Origin: Terrimesophilobacter sp038243605
GTDB taxonomy: Bacteria; Actinomycetota; Actinomycetes; Actinomycetales; Microbacteriaceae
Assembly (NCBI GenBank): GCA_038243605.1
Contig: JBBSQX010000012.1
Span: forward strand, 1 to 64,000
Direction: 5' to 3'
Length of the DNA: 64,000 bases
Positions 26,978-35,161 of this stretch are shown here, piece after piece. Numbering within the stretch: position 1 is the stretch's first letter; each line of letters starts with the position of its first letter. The position numbers and the translations under genes were made by a program. The notes below the pieces were generated by a model, which did not search any database, was not told the DNA's origin, and saw only the letters and a program-made list of their open reading frames with translations.

Positions 26978-27919
26978 ATGAAATTGATGTGTGTAGGCAA
27001 CACGATCATCGATGTGGCTGTCGCTGTTGACGCATTCCCTGAACAAGGCGATGACGCTCTCGCACACTCGGGAGCTTTGCGCGCAGGCGGTGCCGGGTTC
27101 AACGTCATGTGTGCAGCAAGCAGGCTCGGTGTGGCCTCTGTTTACGGCGGAATGCACGGCGTAGGCCCCTTCGGGGACCTTGCCCGCAGCGCGATGGCGC
27201 GCGAAGGCATCGACGTCGTGCAGCATTCAGAGCCCTCGTGCGACACCGGATGGGACATCGCGATCACCGATGCCACGGCAGAGCGAACGTTCATCACCGT
27301 TGTGGGTGCCGAGTCACGCCTCACCTCCGCGCACCTCTCACACCTCACGGCACACGCCGGCGATGCTGTTTACCTTTCAGGCTATGTTCTGCTCGCCGAG
27401 CCACAGGCAACGGCGATCAGGCACTGGCTGTCCGCCATTTCTCCCGAGGTTATTGTCGTGACCGACCCAGGCCCACTCGTCGGTGACATTCCCAAGTACG
27501 TACTTGACGCGGTGCTCGAGCGAACCACCTGGTTGAGTGTAAATTCTCGCGAAGCCACAATCATGACGGGCGAAAGCGACCCCATGATCGCGGCGAGACG
27601 CCTCGCCGCGCTTCTCACTGGGAACGAGCGGGGTGTTGTCATCCGCTTAGGGGCAGCGGGCTGTCTCCTCGCTGAGTCAGGACACGAACCTCAGGCTGTT
27701 TCCGGCATCGAAGTGAATGCCGTCGATACCAATGGAGCGGGCGACACGCACGTTGGCGCTTTCATCGCTTCGCTCCTAAACGGCATTGATCCGGTCGCCT
27801 CGGCCCGACGTGCAAACGCCGCTGCGGCATACTCCGTCACTCGCGCGGGCCCTGCCGCCGCCCCGACCACGCTCGAACTTGAACAGTTCCTTGAGCGTGA
27901 CGGTAAAGTGACAGCGTGA
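26978..27919 (+). CDS. PfkB-family carbohydrate/nucleoside kinase
   Basis: A 313-residue ribokinase-fold kinase. GAGFNVMCAASRLG is the substrate-side PfkB motif and VDTNGAGDTHVGAF is the catalytic GAGD motif with the base Asp. It follows the glycohydrolase by 5 nt and overlaps accD by 4 nt. It may phosphorylate ribose or a nucleoside released in the same pathway. Ribokinase, adenosine kinase and pseudouridine kinase cannot be told apart by eye. Confidence 0.9.
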   Translation: MKLMCVGNTIIDVAVAVDAFPEQGDDALAHSGALRAGGAGFNVMCAASRLGVASVYGGMHGVGPFGDLARSAMAREGIDVVQHSEPSCDTGWDIAITDATAERTFITVVGAESRLTSAHLSHLTAHAGDAVYLSGYVLLAEPQATAIRHWLSAISPEVIVVTDPGPLVGDIPKYVLDAVLERTTWLSVNSREATIMTGESDPMIAARRLAALLTGNERGVVIRLGAAGCLLAESGHEPQAVSGIEVNAVDTNGAGDTHVGAFIASLLNGIDPVASARRANAAAAYSVTRAGPAAAPTTLELEQFLERDGKVTA

Positions 27920-29514
27920 CTGACGAGAAAAACACCGCTGACCTGTTGACCACCGCAGGGCGACTTGCCGACCTCAAACACCGCTACCACGAGGCCGTCA
28001 CGGCCAGCGGAGAAGCGGCCATCGACAAGCAACACAGGCGCGGTAAGAAGACTGCACGCGAGCGCATAGAACTCTTGCTCGACCACGGTTCGTTTGTGGA
28101 GCTCGACGAGTTCGTGCGTCACCGCACCCACGCGTTCGGGATGGACAAGTCCCGGCCCTACGGTGACTCCGTCGTCACCGGCACCGGCACCATCCACGGC
28201 CGCCAGGTCGCCGTGTACGCGCAAGATTTCACCATCTTTGGTGGCTCACTCGGCGAGGTCGCCGGCGAGAAGATCATCAAGGTCATGGAGCACGCTATGA
28301 AGGTGGGCGTTCCGATCATCGGCATGCTCGACTCGGGCGGCGCCCGCATTCAAGAGGGCGTTGTCGCGCTCGGCAAGTACGGCGAGATCTTTCGGCTCAA
28401 CACGCGGGCCTCCGGCGTCATCCCACAGATTTCCATCATCATGGGGCCCGCTGCGGGCGGCGCCGTGTACTCCCCTGCCCTCACTGACTTCGTCATCATG
28501 GTCGACAAGACCAGCCAGATGTTTGTCACCGGGCCCGACGTGATAAAGACGGTCACGGGCGAAGACGTCGGCATGGAGGAGCTCGGTGGCGCGCTCACCC
28601 ACAACCAGAAATCCGGAGTCGCGCACTACCTTGCCAGCGATGAGGAAGACGCACTCGACTACGCGCGCACGCTGCTGTCGTACCTTCCAGACAACAATCT
28701 CGCCGACCTCCCGATTTACGAGACTGAAGTTGAACTCGAGATCTCCGACGAAGACCGAAAACTTAACACGCTTATTCCTGACTCCCCCACTCAGCCCTAC
28801 GACGTGAAAATAGTGATCGAACACATCGTCGACAACGGGGACTTTTTAGAAACCCAGCAGCTCTTCGCCCCCAACATCGTTGTGGGCTTCGGGCGAGTTG
28901 AGGGCCGATCTGTCGGTATCATCGCCAACCAGCCGAACGCGATGGCCGGCACGCTCAACATCGAGGCCGGCGAGAAGGCCAGCCGCTTCGTTCGATTCTG
29001 CGACGCGTTCTCCATCCCGATTCTCACCCTCGTGGATGTTCCCGGGTTCCTTCCCGGCACCGACCAGGAGTGGACAGGCGTCATCCGCCGAGGTGCGAAA
29101 CTGCTGTACGCGTATGCGGAAGCCACGGTGCCGCTTGTTACCGTCATCACGCGCAAAGCGTACGGTGGCGCCTACATCGTGATGGGCTCCAAACAGCTGG
29201 GGGCCGACCTCAACTACGCGTGGCCGACTGCAGAGATTGCTGTCATGGGCGGCCAGGGCGCCGTCAACATCTTGTTCCGTGGAGAGATCAAAGAAGCAGA
29301 AGCCAACGGCGAAGATGTCGCCGCGGTGCGCACGCGCCTGGCCAACGAGTACACGTACAACGTCGCAAGCCCGTTTCTCGCGGCGGAGCGCGGTGAGCTC
29401 GATGGCATCATCGAGCCGGCAGCCACACGAGTCGCCGTCATCAAGGCGTTGCGGGCGTTGCGCACCAAGCGTGCAACCCTCCCGCCGAAGAAACATGGGA
29501 ACATTCCGCTATGA
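27916..29514 (+). CDS. accD: Acyl-CoA carboxylase carboxyltransferase (beta) subunit
   Basis: A 532-residue two-lobed carboxyltransferase of the AccD5/PccB type. GTIHGRQVAVYAQDFTIFGG, LDSGGARIQEGV and GPAAGGAVYSP form the N-lobe. DVPGFLPGTDQEW and MGSKQLGADLNYAWPTAEIAVMG form the C-lobe with the crotonase-like oxyanion holes. With the alpha subunit at 37197 and the epsilon subunit next to it, it makes malonyl- or methylmalonyl-CoA. Acetyl- versus propionyl-CoA preference depends on one active-site residue I did not assign. GTG start overlapping the kinase stop. Confidence 0.95.
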   Translation: MTDEKNTADLLTTAGRLADLKHRYHEAVTASGEAAIDKQHRRGKKTARERIELLLDHGSFVELDEFVRHRTHAFGMDKSRPYGDSVVTGTGTIHGRQVAVYAQDFTIFGGSLGEVAGEKIIKVMEHAMKVGVPIIGMLDSGGARIQEGVVALGKYGEIFRLNTRASGVIPQISIIMGPAAGGAVYSPALTDFVIMVDKTSQMFVTGPDVIKTVTGEDVGMEELGGALTHNQKSGVAHYLASDEEDALDYARTLLSYLPDNNLADLPIYETEVELEISDEDRKLNTLIPDSPTQPYDVKIVIEHIVDNGDFLETQQLFAPNIVVGFGRVEGRSVGIIANQPNAMAGTLNIEAGEKASRFVRFCDAFSIPILTLVDVPGFLPGTDQEWTGVIRRGAKLLYAYAEATVPLVTVITRKAYGGAYIVMGSKQLGADLNYAWPTAEIAVMGGQGAVNILFRGEIKEAEANGEDVAAVRTRLANEYTYNVASPFLAAERGELDGIIEPAATRVAVIKALRALRTKRATLPPKKHGNIPL

Positions 29515-29720
29515 CGCACGGTGAAGAGATTCGTGTGGTCAGAGGCAATCCCACGCCGGATGAACTCGCGGCGGTAGTTTCGGTCCTCGACGCGATGTCG
29601 GCAGAGTTGGAAGGCACCAAGGCACGTGCCGCCGAAAAATCCGCGAGCGCGTGGACTCAGAGCCAGCGACCAATTCGTACCCCGATGCTGCCTGGAATCA
29701 CCCGCTGGCGAGGCTTCTAA
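29511..29720 (+). CDS. accE: Acyl-CoA carboxylase epsilon subunit
   Basis: A 69-residue protein overlapping the accD stop by 4 nt. It has the epsilon pattern: a RVVRGNPTPDELAAVVSVLDA helix start, a charged middle and a tail ending in ITRWRGF. In actinobacteria this subunit bridges and stabilises the AccA-AccD holoenzyme. Small size and position make the call secure. Confidence 0.9.
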   Translation: MTHGEEIRVVRGNPTPDELAAVVSVLDAMSAELEGTKARAAEKSASAWTQSQRPIRTPMLPGITRWRGF

Positions 29721-30074
29721 TCTGATACCCCCTTTTTGGGGTGACAGTTGAGAAAAATTTGCTAACGAATCCAGCTACGGACGATATTCGCCTTTTAACG
29801 CAAGAATTCGCATCTTTTCATTGGTTTTTGCTACATTTTCGCTCGAAAAGCCGCAAATCGTACCCCGGGCAACGCGGCGGTAAAACGAGAATCGGCCGAT
29901 TTAACTCATTTTTTGGAATCCTGACGCAAGGAATGTTCCCCGATTGTCCCCCAAAACTCCAACTTTAGGTTATGGTTTGAACACCCCAGAATTGTTTTAC
30001 ACGGTGCTCATCCTCACGGAAGCGGCATCACAAATCGTTAGCCGATAAGGGTAAGCGGGCTAAAGATTTGGGGG

Positions 30075-30111
30075 CGAGTCAGGGCGGTATTCGGGTTATT
30101 GCCCTGACTCG
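30075..30111 (+). other. Perfect 11-bp hairpin
   Basis: CGAGTCAGGGC (30075-30085) pairs with its exact complement at 30101-30111 around a 15-nt loop. There is no T-run after it, so it is a structural element rather than a terminator. It lies 9 bp before the terminator hairpin. Confidence 0.8.
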
Positions 30112-30119
30112 AAGCTTGA

Positions 30120-30159
30120 AGAAGGGCCAGAGATCAACTCTCTGGCCCTTCTCCTTTTT
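30120..30159 (+). terminator. Rho-independent terminator
   Basis: A 13-14 bp perfect stem: GAAGGGCCAGAGA (30121-30133) pairs with 30139-30151 around a 5-nt loop. It is followed by TCCTTTTT on the plus strand. The T-run is on the plus strand only, so it ends plus-strand transcripts arriving from 29.7-30.1 kb; the minus-strand side has no T-run. Confidence 0.88.
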
Positions 30160-30165
30160 GATTAC

Positions 30166-31194
30166 TCAGCGCGGGATCTCAAGCCACACGTCGACCTGAT
30201 CGTCATCGTGGTCATCGCCGGAGTGCCCAAAGACGCTCTCGTCTCCGCCATCCTGCGACGTCAACCCCACCACCGTGACCGCGATATCGGAGCCCTCTGG
30301 AACCGTGCGCGCAATCATCTTGTCTGCGCGAGAAACCTCGATGGTATCCGCGAGACTATTGAGCACGCGCTCCAGCTCCTCGTACGGAAGCTCATCAAGT
30401 CCGCCCTCGTCTAAGAGAGTCACAATCGATCCTCGGCGGCGAGCCTTCATCACTTGGGCACGCACCCGGTCATTCAGAAGCTTGCGGCCGCGAATCTCAT
30501 CACGGATCGCCGCCTCAAGGTAAATGCATTCCTGTCGCTGGGCATCCGTCAGGTCTCCATTGCACGACACGATCTGTCGCAGAATAGGCAACGCCATACG
30601 GTTCGTTTGATGAAGCCGAAATTGCCTCTCATAAAAGTGAGCGTCCTGGGCTGCCTGCCACTGCGCTGCCTCGCGCTCCGCGACAACATACTGTCGGGCA
30701 TCCTTCGCAATCTTTGTCAGCGCATGGGAGGTCACGTGTGACACCGCCACCCACATGAGGCTTCCCACGACTCCAAGGGTGATGAGACCACCCGGGCCCG
30801 CCCAAAAAACTGTGTGCATAGCGAGAGCCACGACACCCATCCACGCGAAGAGATGCCGCTTACGGGTCGAGGTAATCACCATCAGAGTGCCAATAGCGGC
30901 CGGGTACCAGGTCGAGTAGTTAGACCCCACTGAGCCGTGCACATCCAGCTGGGGAGTCACCAGAAGCGGGATGGCGATGCACACCGCAACATTGACAAAT
31001 GCCATCCATGCCGGCATTCGGAACCGTTGGCCCGGCCACAGGCTCATCGCCGTGGCCGCCGCGTACAGCACTATTGATACAAAATACGGAACGATGTCGC
31101 GAACCGCACCAAGCGAGTAGAGGGCAAGGAGCACATGGTAGCCAGAGAATACCGCCGCGAGCGCAACGATAACGTACCGCGGCATCGTGATCAC
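30166..31194 (-). CDS. Membrane protein partner of the two-component system
   Basis: A 342-residue protein with about five or six membrane helices in residues 1-165. A cytoplasmic part follows that looks like the dimerisation region of a histidine kinase (helical, AAQWQAAQDAHFYERQFRLHQ then LRQIVSCNGDLTDAQRQECIYLEAAIRDEIRG). A short acidic C-terminus follows (GHSGDDHDDDQVDVWLEIPR). The ATP-binding N, G1 and G2 boxes are not visible, so it is probably a non-catalytic, kinase-derived sensor. Its GTG start overlaps the kinase gene by 4 nt. Confidence 0.6.
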   Translation of the reverse strand: MITMPRYVIVALAAVFSGYHVLLALYSLGAVRDIVPYFVSIVLYAAATAMSLWPGQRFRMPAWMAFVNVAVCIAIPLLVTPQLDVHGSVGSNYSTWYPAAIGTLMVITSTRKRHLFAWMGVVALAMHTVFWAGPGGLITLGVVGSLMWVAVSHVTSHALTKIAKDARQYVVAEREAAQWQAAQDAHFYERQFRLHQTNRMALPILRQIVSCNGDLTDAQRQECIYLEAAIRDEIRGRKLLNDRVRAQVMKARRRGSIVTLLDEGGLDELPYEELERVLNSLADTIEVSRADKMIARTVPEGSDIAVTVVGLTSQDGGDESVFGHSGDDHDDDQVDVWLEIPR

Positions 31195-32429
31195 GGCAAC
31201 ACCTCCCCGCCTGAGTCGCCCTCAGGCCAGCGGATGCTCACAACCGCCCCCTCGCCGGGGCTCGACGAAATGTTTGCACCGCCGCCAGCATTCGCTACGC
31301 GTTCCACGATCGAAATGCACAACCCGATGCGGCCAGCAGGTATGGCATCAACGTCGAAACCCACCCCCGTGTCACCGATCTCAATATCGAGCCCATCAGC
31401 ATCGACACCGCTGATGCGGAGCCAGCGTTTTACCGTGTCGCCCGAGCCCGCATGTTGAAGGCTATTGACCATCGCCTGCACGGCAGCGGAATACAATGCC
31501 TCCGCAACCTGAAAGCTCACGGTTCCCGCGCCCACGTTCGTGATGCGGGTGGTGAATTTCGCAGACAGCGTGGCGGCTGCCCCCGCAATGCGTTGAGAGA
31601 CGTCGTCGACGCTCACGAGCGACTCATCATCTGGGGTTGCTGCAGCCGCAGCCGTAAGGTGGCCTACCGCGTTGCTGGCCATTGTCGCAGAGAGCGCCAT
31701 GCCCTCTGGCGAGAATGCTCTGGCCGCCGAAATAAGCGTTGTGAGCACGCTGTCATGAACGATGGAGTCAACCTGCACCCGTTCGACTTCAGTGGCGTGC
31801 TGCCGAACCGCGTGCGCGTAGCGTGCCAGCGCTGTGGCGTGCACGGCGTCTACCGATGCCGCGGCATCCCTCATCAGGGTCACGATGATGAGCACCGCGC
31901 CACCAAGCAAAATTGCATAAACAGTGTCGAGCGCCGCCAGATCCCAGGGCGCTGCGCCACCCGATGGAGTGAGTCGAATAATGCCGTACACCGACGGCGC
32001 GACGACGAGGTAAAGGGTGGCCCACCAACGTGTGAAGGCAATCGCGGCAGCAGCGGTGGATATCGTGCACAAGTACCAGAGCCACGGTCTCTCGTGCGCG
32101 ATGGCACCGGGGTCGAGACTGGCCACCGGCCACGTTGCCATCGCCACGAGGTAGCCGAGTGCAATAAAGGTGTTAGCGGATCGTACGAAGCGCCGAACGA
32201 GCGCCGCAACAAAGCCGAGAAGAAGGCCGCCGAAGATCATCACGATGTAAAACCAGAGCCACGAAGTGTGGAGCAAAGGCGCTTGGCCCAGCATGACTGG
32301 AAAAGTTTGCGCGGCAAACAACAATCCGGCGAACGCTACCGAACGGGAGGCAACAACCTCCACCTGAATTCGGCTCATCGGCCTCGCCTGCCGACCTGGC
32401 GCAGCAGAGACCGAAAGCTCAGTCGACAT
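31191..32429 (-). CDS. Sensor histidine kinase, NarL/DesK-like
   Basis: A 412-residue protein. Several membrane helices lie in the first half. DSIVHDSVLTTLISAAR provides the phospho-acceptor His in the HisKA_3 position. AMVNSLQHAG (N box), IGDTGVGFD (G1) and PGEGAVVSI (G2) form the ATPase domain. I chose the ATG at 32429, which overlaps the response-regulator stop by 11 nt; a frame extension to 32477 lies inside that gene. The input signal is unknown. It is cotranscribed with the regulator and the membrane partner. Confidence 0.82.
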   Translation of the reverse strand: MSTELSVSAAPGRQARPMSRIQVEVVASRSVAFAGLLFAAQTFPVMLGQAPLLHTSWLWFYIVMIFGGLLLGFVAALVRRFVRSANTFIALGYLVAMATWPVASLDPGAIAHERPWLWYLCTISTAAAAIAFTRWWATLYLVVAPSVYGIIRLTPSGGAAPWDLAALDTVYAILLGGAVLIIVTLMRDAAASVDAVHATALARYAHAVRQHATEVERVQVDSIVHDSVLTTLISAARAFSPEGMALSATMASNAVGHLTAAAAATPDDESLVSVDDVSQRIAGAAATLSAKFTTRITNVGAGTVSFQVAEALYSAAVQAMVNSLQHAGSGDTVKRWLRISGVDADGLDIEIGDTGVGFDVDAIPAGRIGLCISIVERVANAGGGANISSSPGEGAVVSIRWPEGDSGGEVLP

Positions 32430-33147
32430 CCCCGCCGTCAGTGTCGAGTTGCGGAAGAATCCCATCCTCAACAGCACGACGAAGTAGATCTACTTTGGTG
32501 GGGGCGGGGCGGCCCACTTCCACGTATTTGACTCGGATGCGGTCAAGGTATTCGCGAGCCGTTGAGTACCCGATCCCCAGCTTCTCCGCGGCGAGTTTAA
32601 GCGGGAGTCCCGAAGCATAAAGGTGCAGTATCTCTCGTTCGCGGCGCCCGAGCTGAGCCTTAGAGAAGTCGCGGTCAGCGTCGATCGCGGTCGCCCACTC
32701 AAGGTTGTTGAGTACATCACCACGAGCAACGGTGGCGGCCGCCGTCAACACCGTTTTCGTTGCGGAAGATTTTGGGATGACACCGGCAACACCAGCGGCG
32801 AGCGCCTCACGAACGAGCGCAACGCGATCCGCGATGCTGTGAACGAGAACGGCGCACCCTGTGGCCTGTATTGATTTCACATTCTCAGTGACCGTGAAAC
32901 CATCCCCGAGAGAGAGGTCGAGTACGACGACATCACACTCGCGCCCATTCAAGTTGGAAACGAATTCCTTGACCGATGCTGCCGCGAGAATGAAATCAAA
33001 TCCAGCCTCGATGAACGCAACTTTGAGACCCAAGCGCACGGACTCATGGTCATCGACAACACCAACCCGCACTGCCTGTGGAGCCTCGTCGGCACCATCG
33101 CCGCTCTCTGACGCACGGTCTGTTGTGCTTCTCTCCGTGAGCTGCAT
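32419..33147 (-). CDS. NarL/FixJ-type response regulator
   Basis: A 242-residue regulator. The receiver domain begins near residue 27 (RVGVVDDHESVRLGL). VVVLDLSLGDG carries the phospho-acceptor Asp and VIPKSSATKT the conserved Lys. The C-terminal helix-turn-helix lies at about 165-225 (QLGRREREILHLYASGLPLKLAAEKLGIGYSTAREY, interrupted here only by normal variation). The final 15 residues are acidic. It should bind DNA as a dimer; targets are unknown, with the divergent DUF2207 gene an obvious candidate. Confidence 0.9.
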   Translation of the reverse strand: MQLTERSTTDRASESGDGADEAPQAVRVGVVDDHESVRLGLKVAFIEAGFDFILAAASVKEFVSNLNGRECDVVVLDLSLGDGFTVTENVKSIQATGCAVLVHSIADRVALVREALAAGVAGVIPKSSATKTVLTAAATVARGDVLNNLEWATAIDADRDFSKAQLGRREREILHLYASGLPLKLAAEKLGIGYSTAREYLDRIRVKYVEVGRPAPTKVDLLRRAVEDGILPQLDTDGGDVD

Positions 33148-33207
33148 GATTGTGATGACCTCCCGGGTTTCAGTTCAAGCTTAAACCACACCGTGTCTGG
33201 CACCGGA

Positions 33208-33213
33208 TATAGT
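33208..33213 (+). promoter_or_regulatory. Candidate -10 box for a leaderless mRNA
   Basis: TATAGT ends 7 nt before the ATG at 33220, and there is no Shine-Dalgarno sequence. Transcription would begin at or next to the start codon, a common actinobacterial arrangement. No good -35 hexamer is visible. Confidence 0.45.
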
Positions 33214-33219
33214 CGCCAC

Positions 33220-35160
33220 ATGCGTGCTCGGATCTTCACTACCGTCGCGGCCTTAGGCGTCGCTCTCTTAGCGCTTTCTGGTTGCGCTACGGGCCTCGGA
33301 ACGGGCCCTGAGACAATTCGTAACTTTGACATCCATTACACGATTGGTCAGGACGGCACAGTGCATGTCGTCGAAACGATCGACTACGACTTTGCGGGAG
33401 CAGGAGAGAAGCACGGCATCGACCGCTTTCTCATTTCCCGGTTTGCGACCGACACTGTCGGGCAAGACCGCGTGTACAACTACAGCAACATCGAAGTCTC
33501 TAGCCCAACCGGGGCAAGTTCGCTGTTCTCGACCAAACTAGACAACGCACTTCAGATTCGCGTAGGAAATGCGAACGCCACGGTCGGTGGCAACCAAACC
33601 TTTGTCGTGAGTTATGACATTGAGGGTGCGCTCAACCGTGCCGAGCAGCCCAATGGCGATCTCGCAGACGAGTTCTATTGGAACGCGACCGGCAGCTATT
33701 GGGACCCCGCCATCCTGAACACCAACGTCACTATTGACGGGCCAGCACCCGTGGAATGGGTTACCTGTTTCGAAGGATTTGATGGCACTCAAGACCCGTG
33801 CGCCACGGCGACTTCCGAGGGTTCAACAGCAACGTTCAGCGCCAATACGCTTTCCAGCCGCCAAGGGCTCACGATCGTTGCGGCATGGCCGAGTGGTACT
33901 TTCACCCACACCGACCCCGTTCTCGCACCGAGTCTTCCATATGGGGCTTCGCCCATCGTCACCGGTTCTAATGAAGGGCCAGACCCATTCTGGAATCCAC
34001 TTTATTGGGGCACCGGCCTTGGGTTCCTCGCTGGGATTCCGATCATGTTCCAGCTGCTTGTCGTTGCCAGGCGCCGCGATCGCAAGTTTCTCGGAGTAAC
34101 GCCCGGGCAGATCCCCGACGATCCGGCCGGAGTAGAGATCGGTAAAGCGCCAAAGGACGAAACGATCGTCGTGCAATACCAACCGCCAAAGGGGCTACCC
34201 GTCGGGGCTGCAGGCACGCTGCTCAACAAGAAACGTAAGAACTCCGACATCACGGTGACGCTTGTTGATCTGGCGGTCAGGGGGCACCTTCGTATTGAAG
34301 AAGTCGAGGGTCGCACGCGAGGCAAGGCGAAAGACTACAGACTCGTGGCCACACCAGAGAGGGCTGCGGCGAAGAAGGCGAACTCGCGACGTGGAGGGCC
34401 GGATGCCGCCGAGTTGCTGCCCCACGAATCCTTGCTGCTCGGCAGACTCTTCAGCGGCCAGCGCAAGAGCGTCACGCTCTCCAAGCTCACGAACACGTTC
34501 GCCACCGATATGCGCGTGATTTCTAAAACTCTCGATACCTGGATTCAGCATGCAGGCTACTTTGTCGACAAGGTGAACTCCACGCACCCGCTCATCTCGT
34601 GGGGGCTCGCTCTGGGGGTCGGTGGATTCATCGTGTCGATGATCCTCGGCGGAATAGGGAGCCTGATTGCCATTGGGCTTTTCGGTGGATCGCTGATCGC
34701 CTCGTTCTCTTCTTCCAAAGCGATTCGACGAAGCGCGCTCGGTCATGCCGTGTACGTACAACTCGCCGGGTTTGGGGACTACATCGCCACCGCGGAGGCC
34801 GACCGCATCCGCTTCGATGAGGATGACGATGTCTTCAGTCGCTACATGCCGTGGGCCATGGTTTTCGGTGAGGCAGAACGGTGGGCGAAAGTCTTCGCAG
34901 AACTGGTCGAACAGGGTAAAGCGCAAGCATCACCCGACTGGTACGTGGGAAGCGCAGGCTTTCAGGCTGGCGCTATTTCCAGCACTGTCGCCTCAATTTC
35001 GTCGATTGGTTCCGCCGTGAACAGCTTCACGAGCATGACGACATCGTCATTCACCTCCACGCCAGGGTCCAGTGGTGGCTCCGGTGGCGGAGGCGGAGGA
35101 GGCGGAGGTGGCGGTGGAGGAGGAGGTGGCGGTGGAGGAGGAGGTGGCGGGAGCTGGTAA
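33220..35160 (+). CDS. DUF2207 membrane lipoprotein with polyglycine tail
   Basis: A 646-residue protein. The signal peptide ends in the lipobox LSGC near residue 22. A beta-rich extracytoplasmic DUF2207 domain follows (ETIRNFDIHYTIGQDGTVHV). A membrane helix lies near WGTGLGFLAGIPIMFQLLVV. The cytoplasmic region has two winged-helix-like segments (TVTLVDLAVRGHLRIEE), then a second hydrophobic hairpin. The C-terminus is about 30 residues of almost pure Gly ending in SW. The GTG at 33193 is an alternative start, but 33220 gives a proper signal peptide. Function of the family is not known. Confidence 0.85.
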   Translation: MRARIFTTVAALGVALLALSGCATGLGTGPETIRNFDIHYTIGQDGTVHVVETIDYDFAGAGEKHGIDRFLISRFATDTVGQDRVYNYSNIEVSSPTGASSLFSTKLDNALQIRVGNANATVGGNQTFVVSYDIEGALNRAEQPNGDLADEFYWNATGSYWDPAILNTNVTIDGPAPVEWVTCFEGFDGTQDPCATATSEGSTATFSANTLSSRQGLTIVAAWPSGTFTHTDPVLAPSLPYGASPIVTGSNEGPDPFWNPLYWGTGLGFLAGIPIMFQLLVVARRRDRKFLGVTPGQIPDDPAGVEIGKAPKDETIVVQYQPPKGLPVGAAGTLLNKKRKNSDITVTLVDLAVRGHLRIEEVEGRTRGKAKDYRLVATPERAAAKKANSRRGGPDAAELLPHESLLLGRLFSGQRKSVTLSKLTNTFATDMRVISKTLDTWIQHAGYFVDKVNSTHPLISWGLALGVGGFIVSMILGGIGSLIAIGLFGGSLIASFSSSKAIRRSALGHAVYVQLAGFGDYIATAEADRIRFDEDDDVFSRYMPWAMVFGEAERWAKVFAELVEQGKAQASPDWYVGSAGFQAGAISSTVASISSIGSAVNSFTSMTTSSFTSTPGSSGGSGGGGGGGGGGGGGGGGGGGGGGGSW

Positions 35161-35161
35161 T

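Larger units (their letters stand above)
29721..30165. ncRNA. Non-coding stretch with candidate small RNA ending at a terminator
   Basis: A 445-bp AT-rich gap between the convergent accE and 30166 genes. ACCCC-GGGGT (29727-29742) is a weak hairpin just after accE. TTGTCC (29944-29949) and TAGGTT (29966-29971), 16 bp apart, could be a plus-strand promoter. Downstream lie a G-rich segment, an 11-bp hairpin and a strong Rho-independent terminator. A transcript of about 175 nt from near 29980 is possible. No open frame with good codon use was seen. It could also be only the long 3-prime end of the acc transcript. Confidence 0.4.

Noticed and set aside
29741..29968. 75-codon frame in the gap after accE
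   Set aside because: No ribosome site, atypical AT-rich codons, no family; it overlaps only non-coding-looking sequence.
30075..30111. Second terminator
   Set aside because: The stem is good but no T-run follows on either strand.
31452..32531. 359-codon plus-strand open frame
   Set aside because: Antisense to the histidine kinase; Arg/Cys/His-rich with no recognisable domain.
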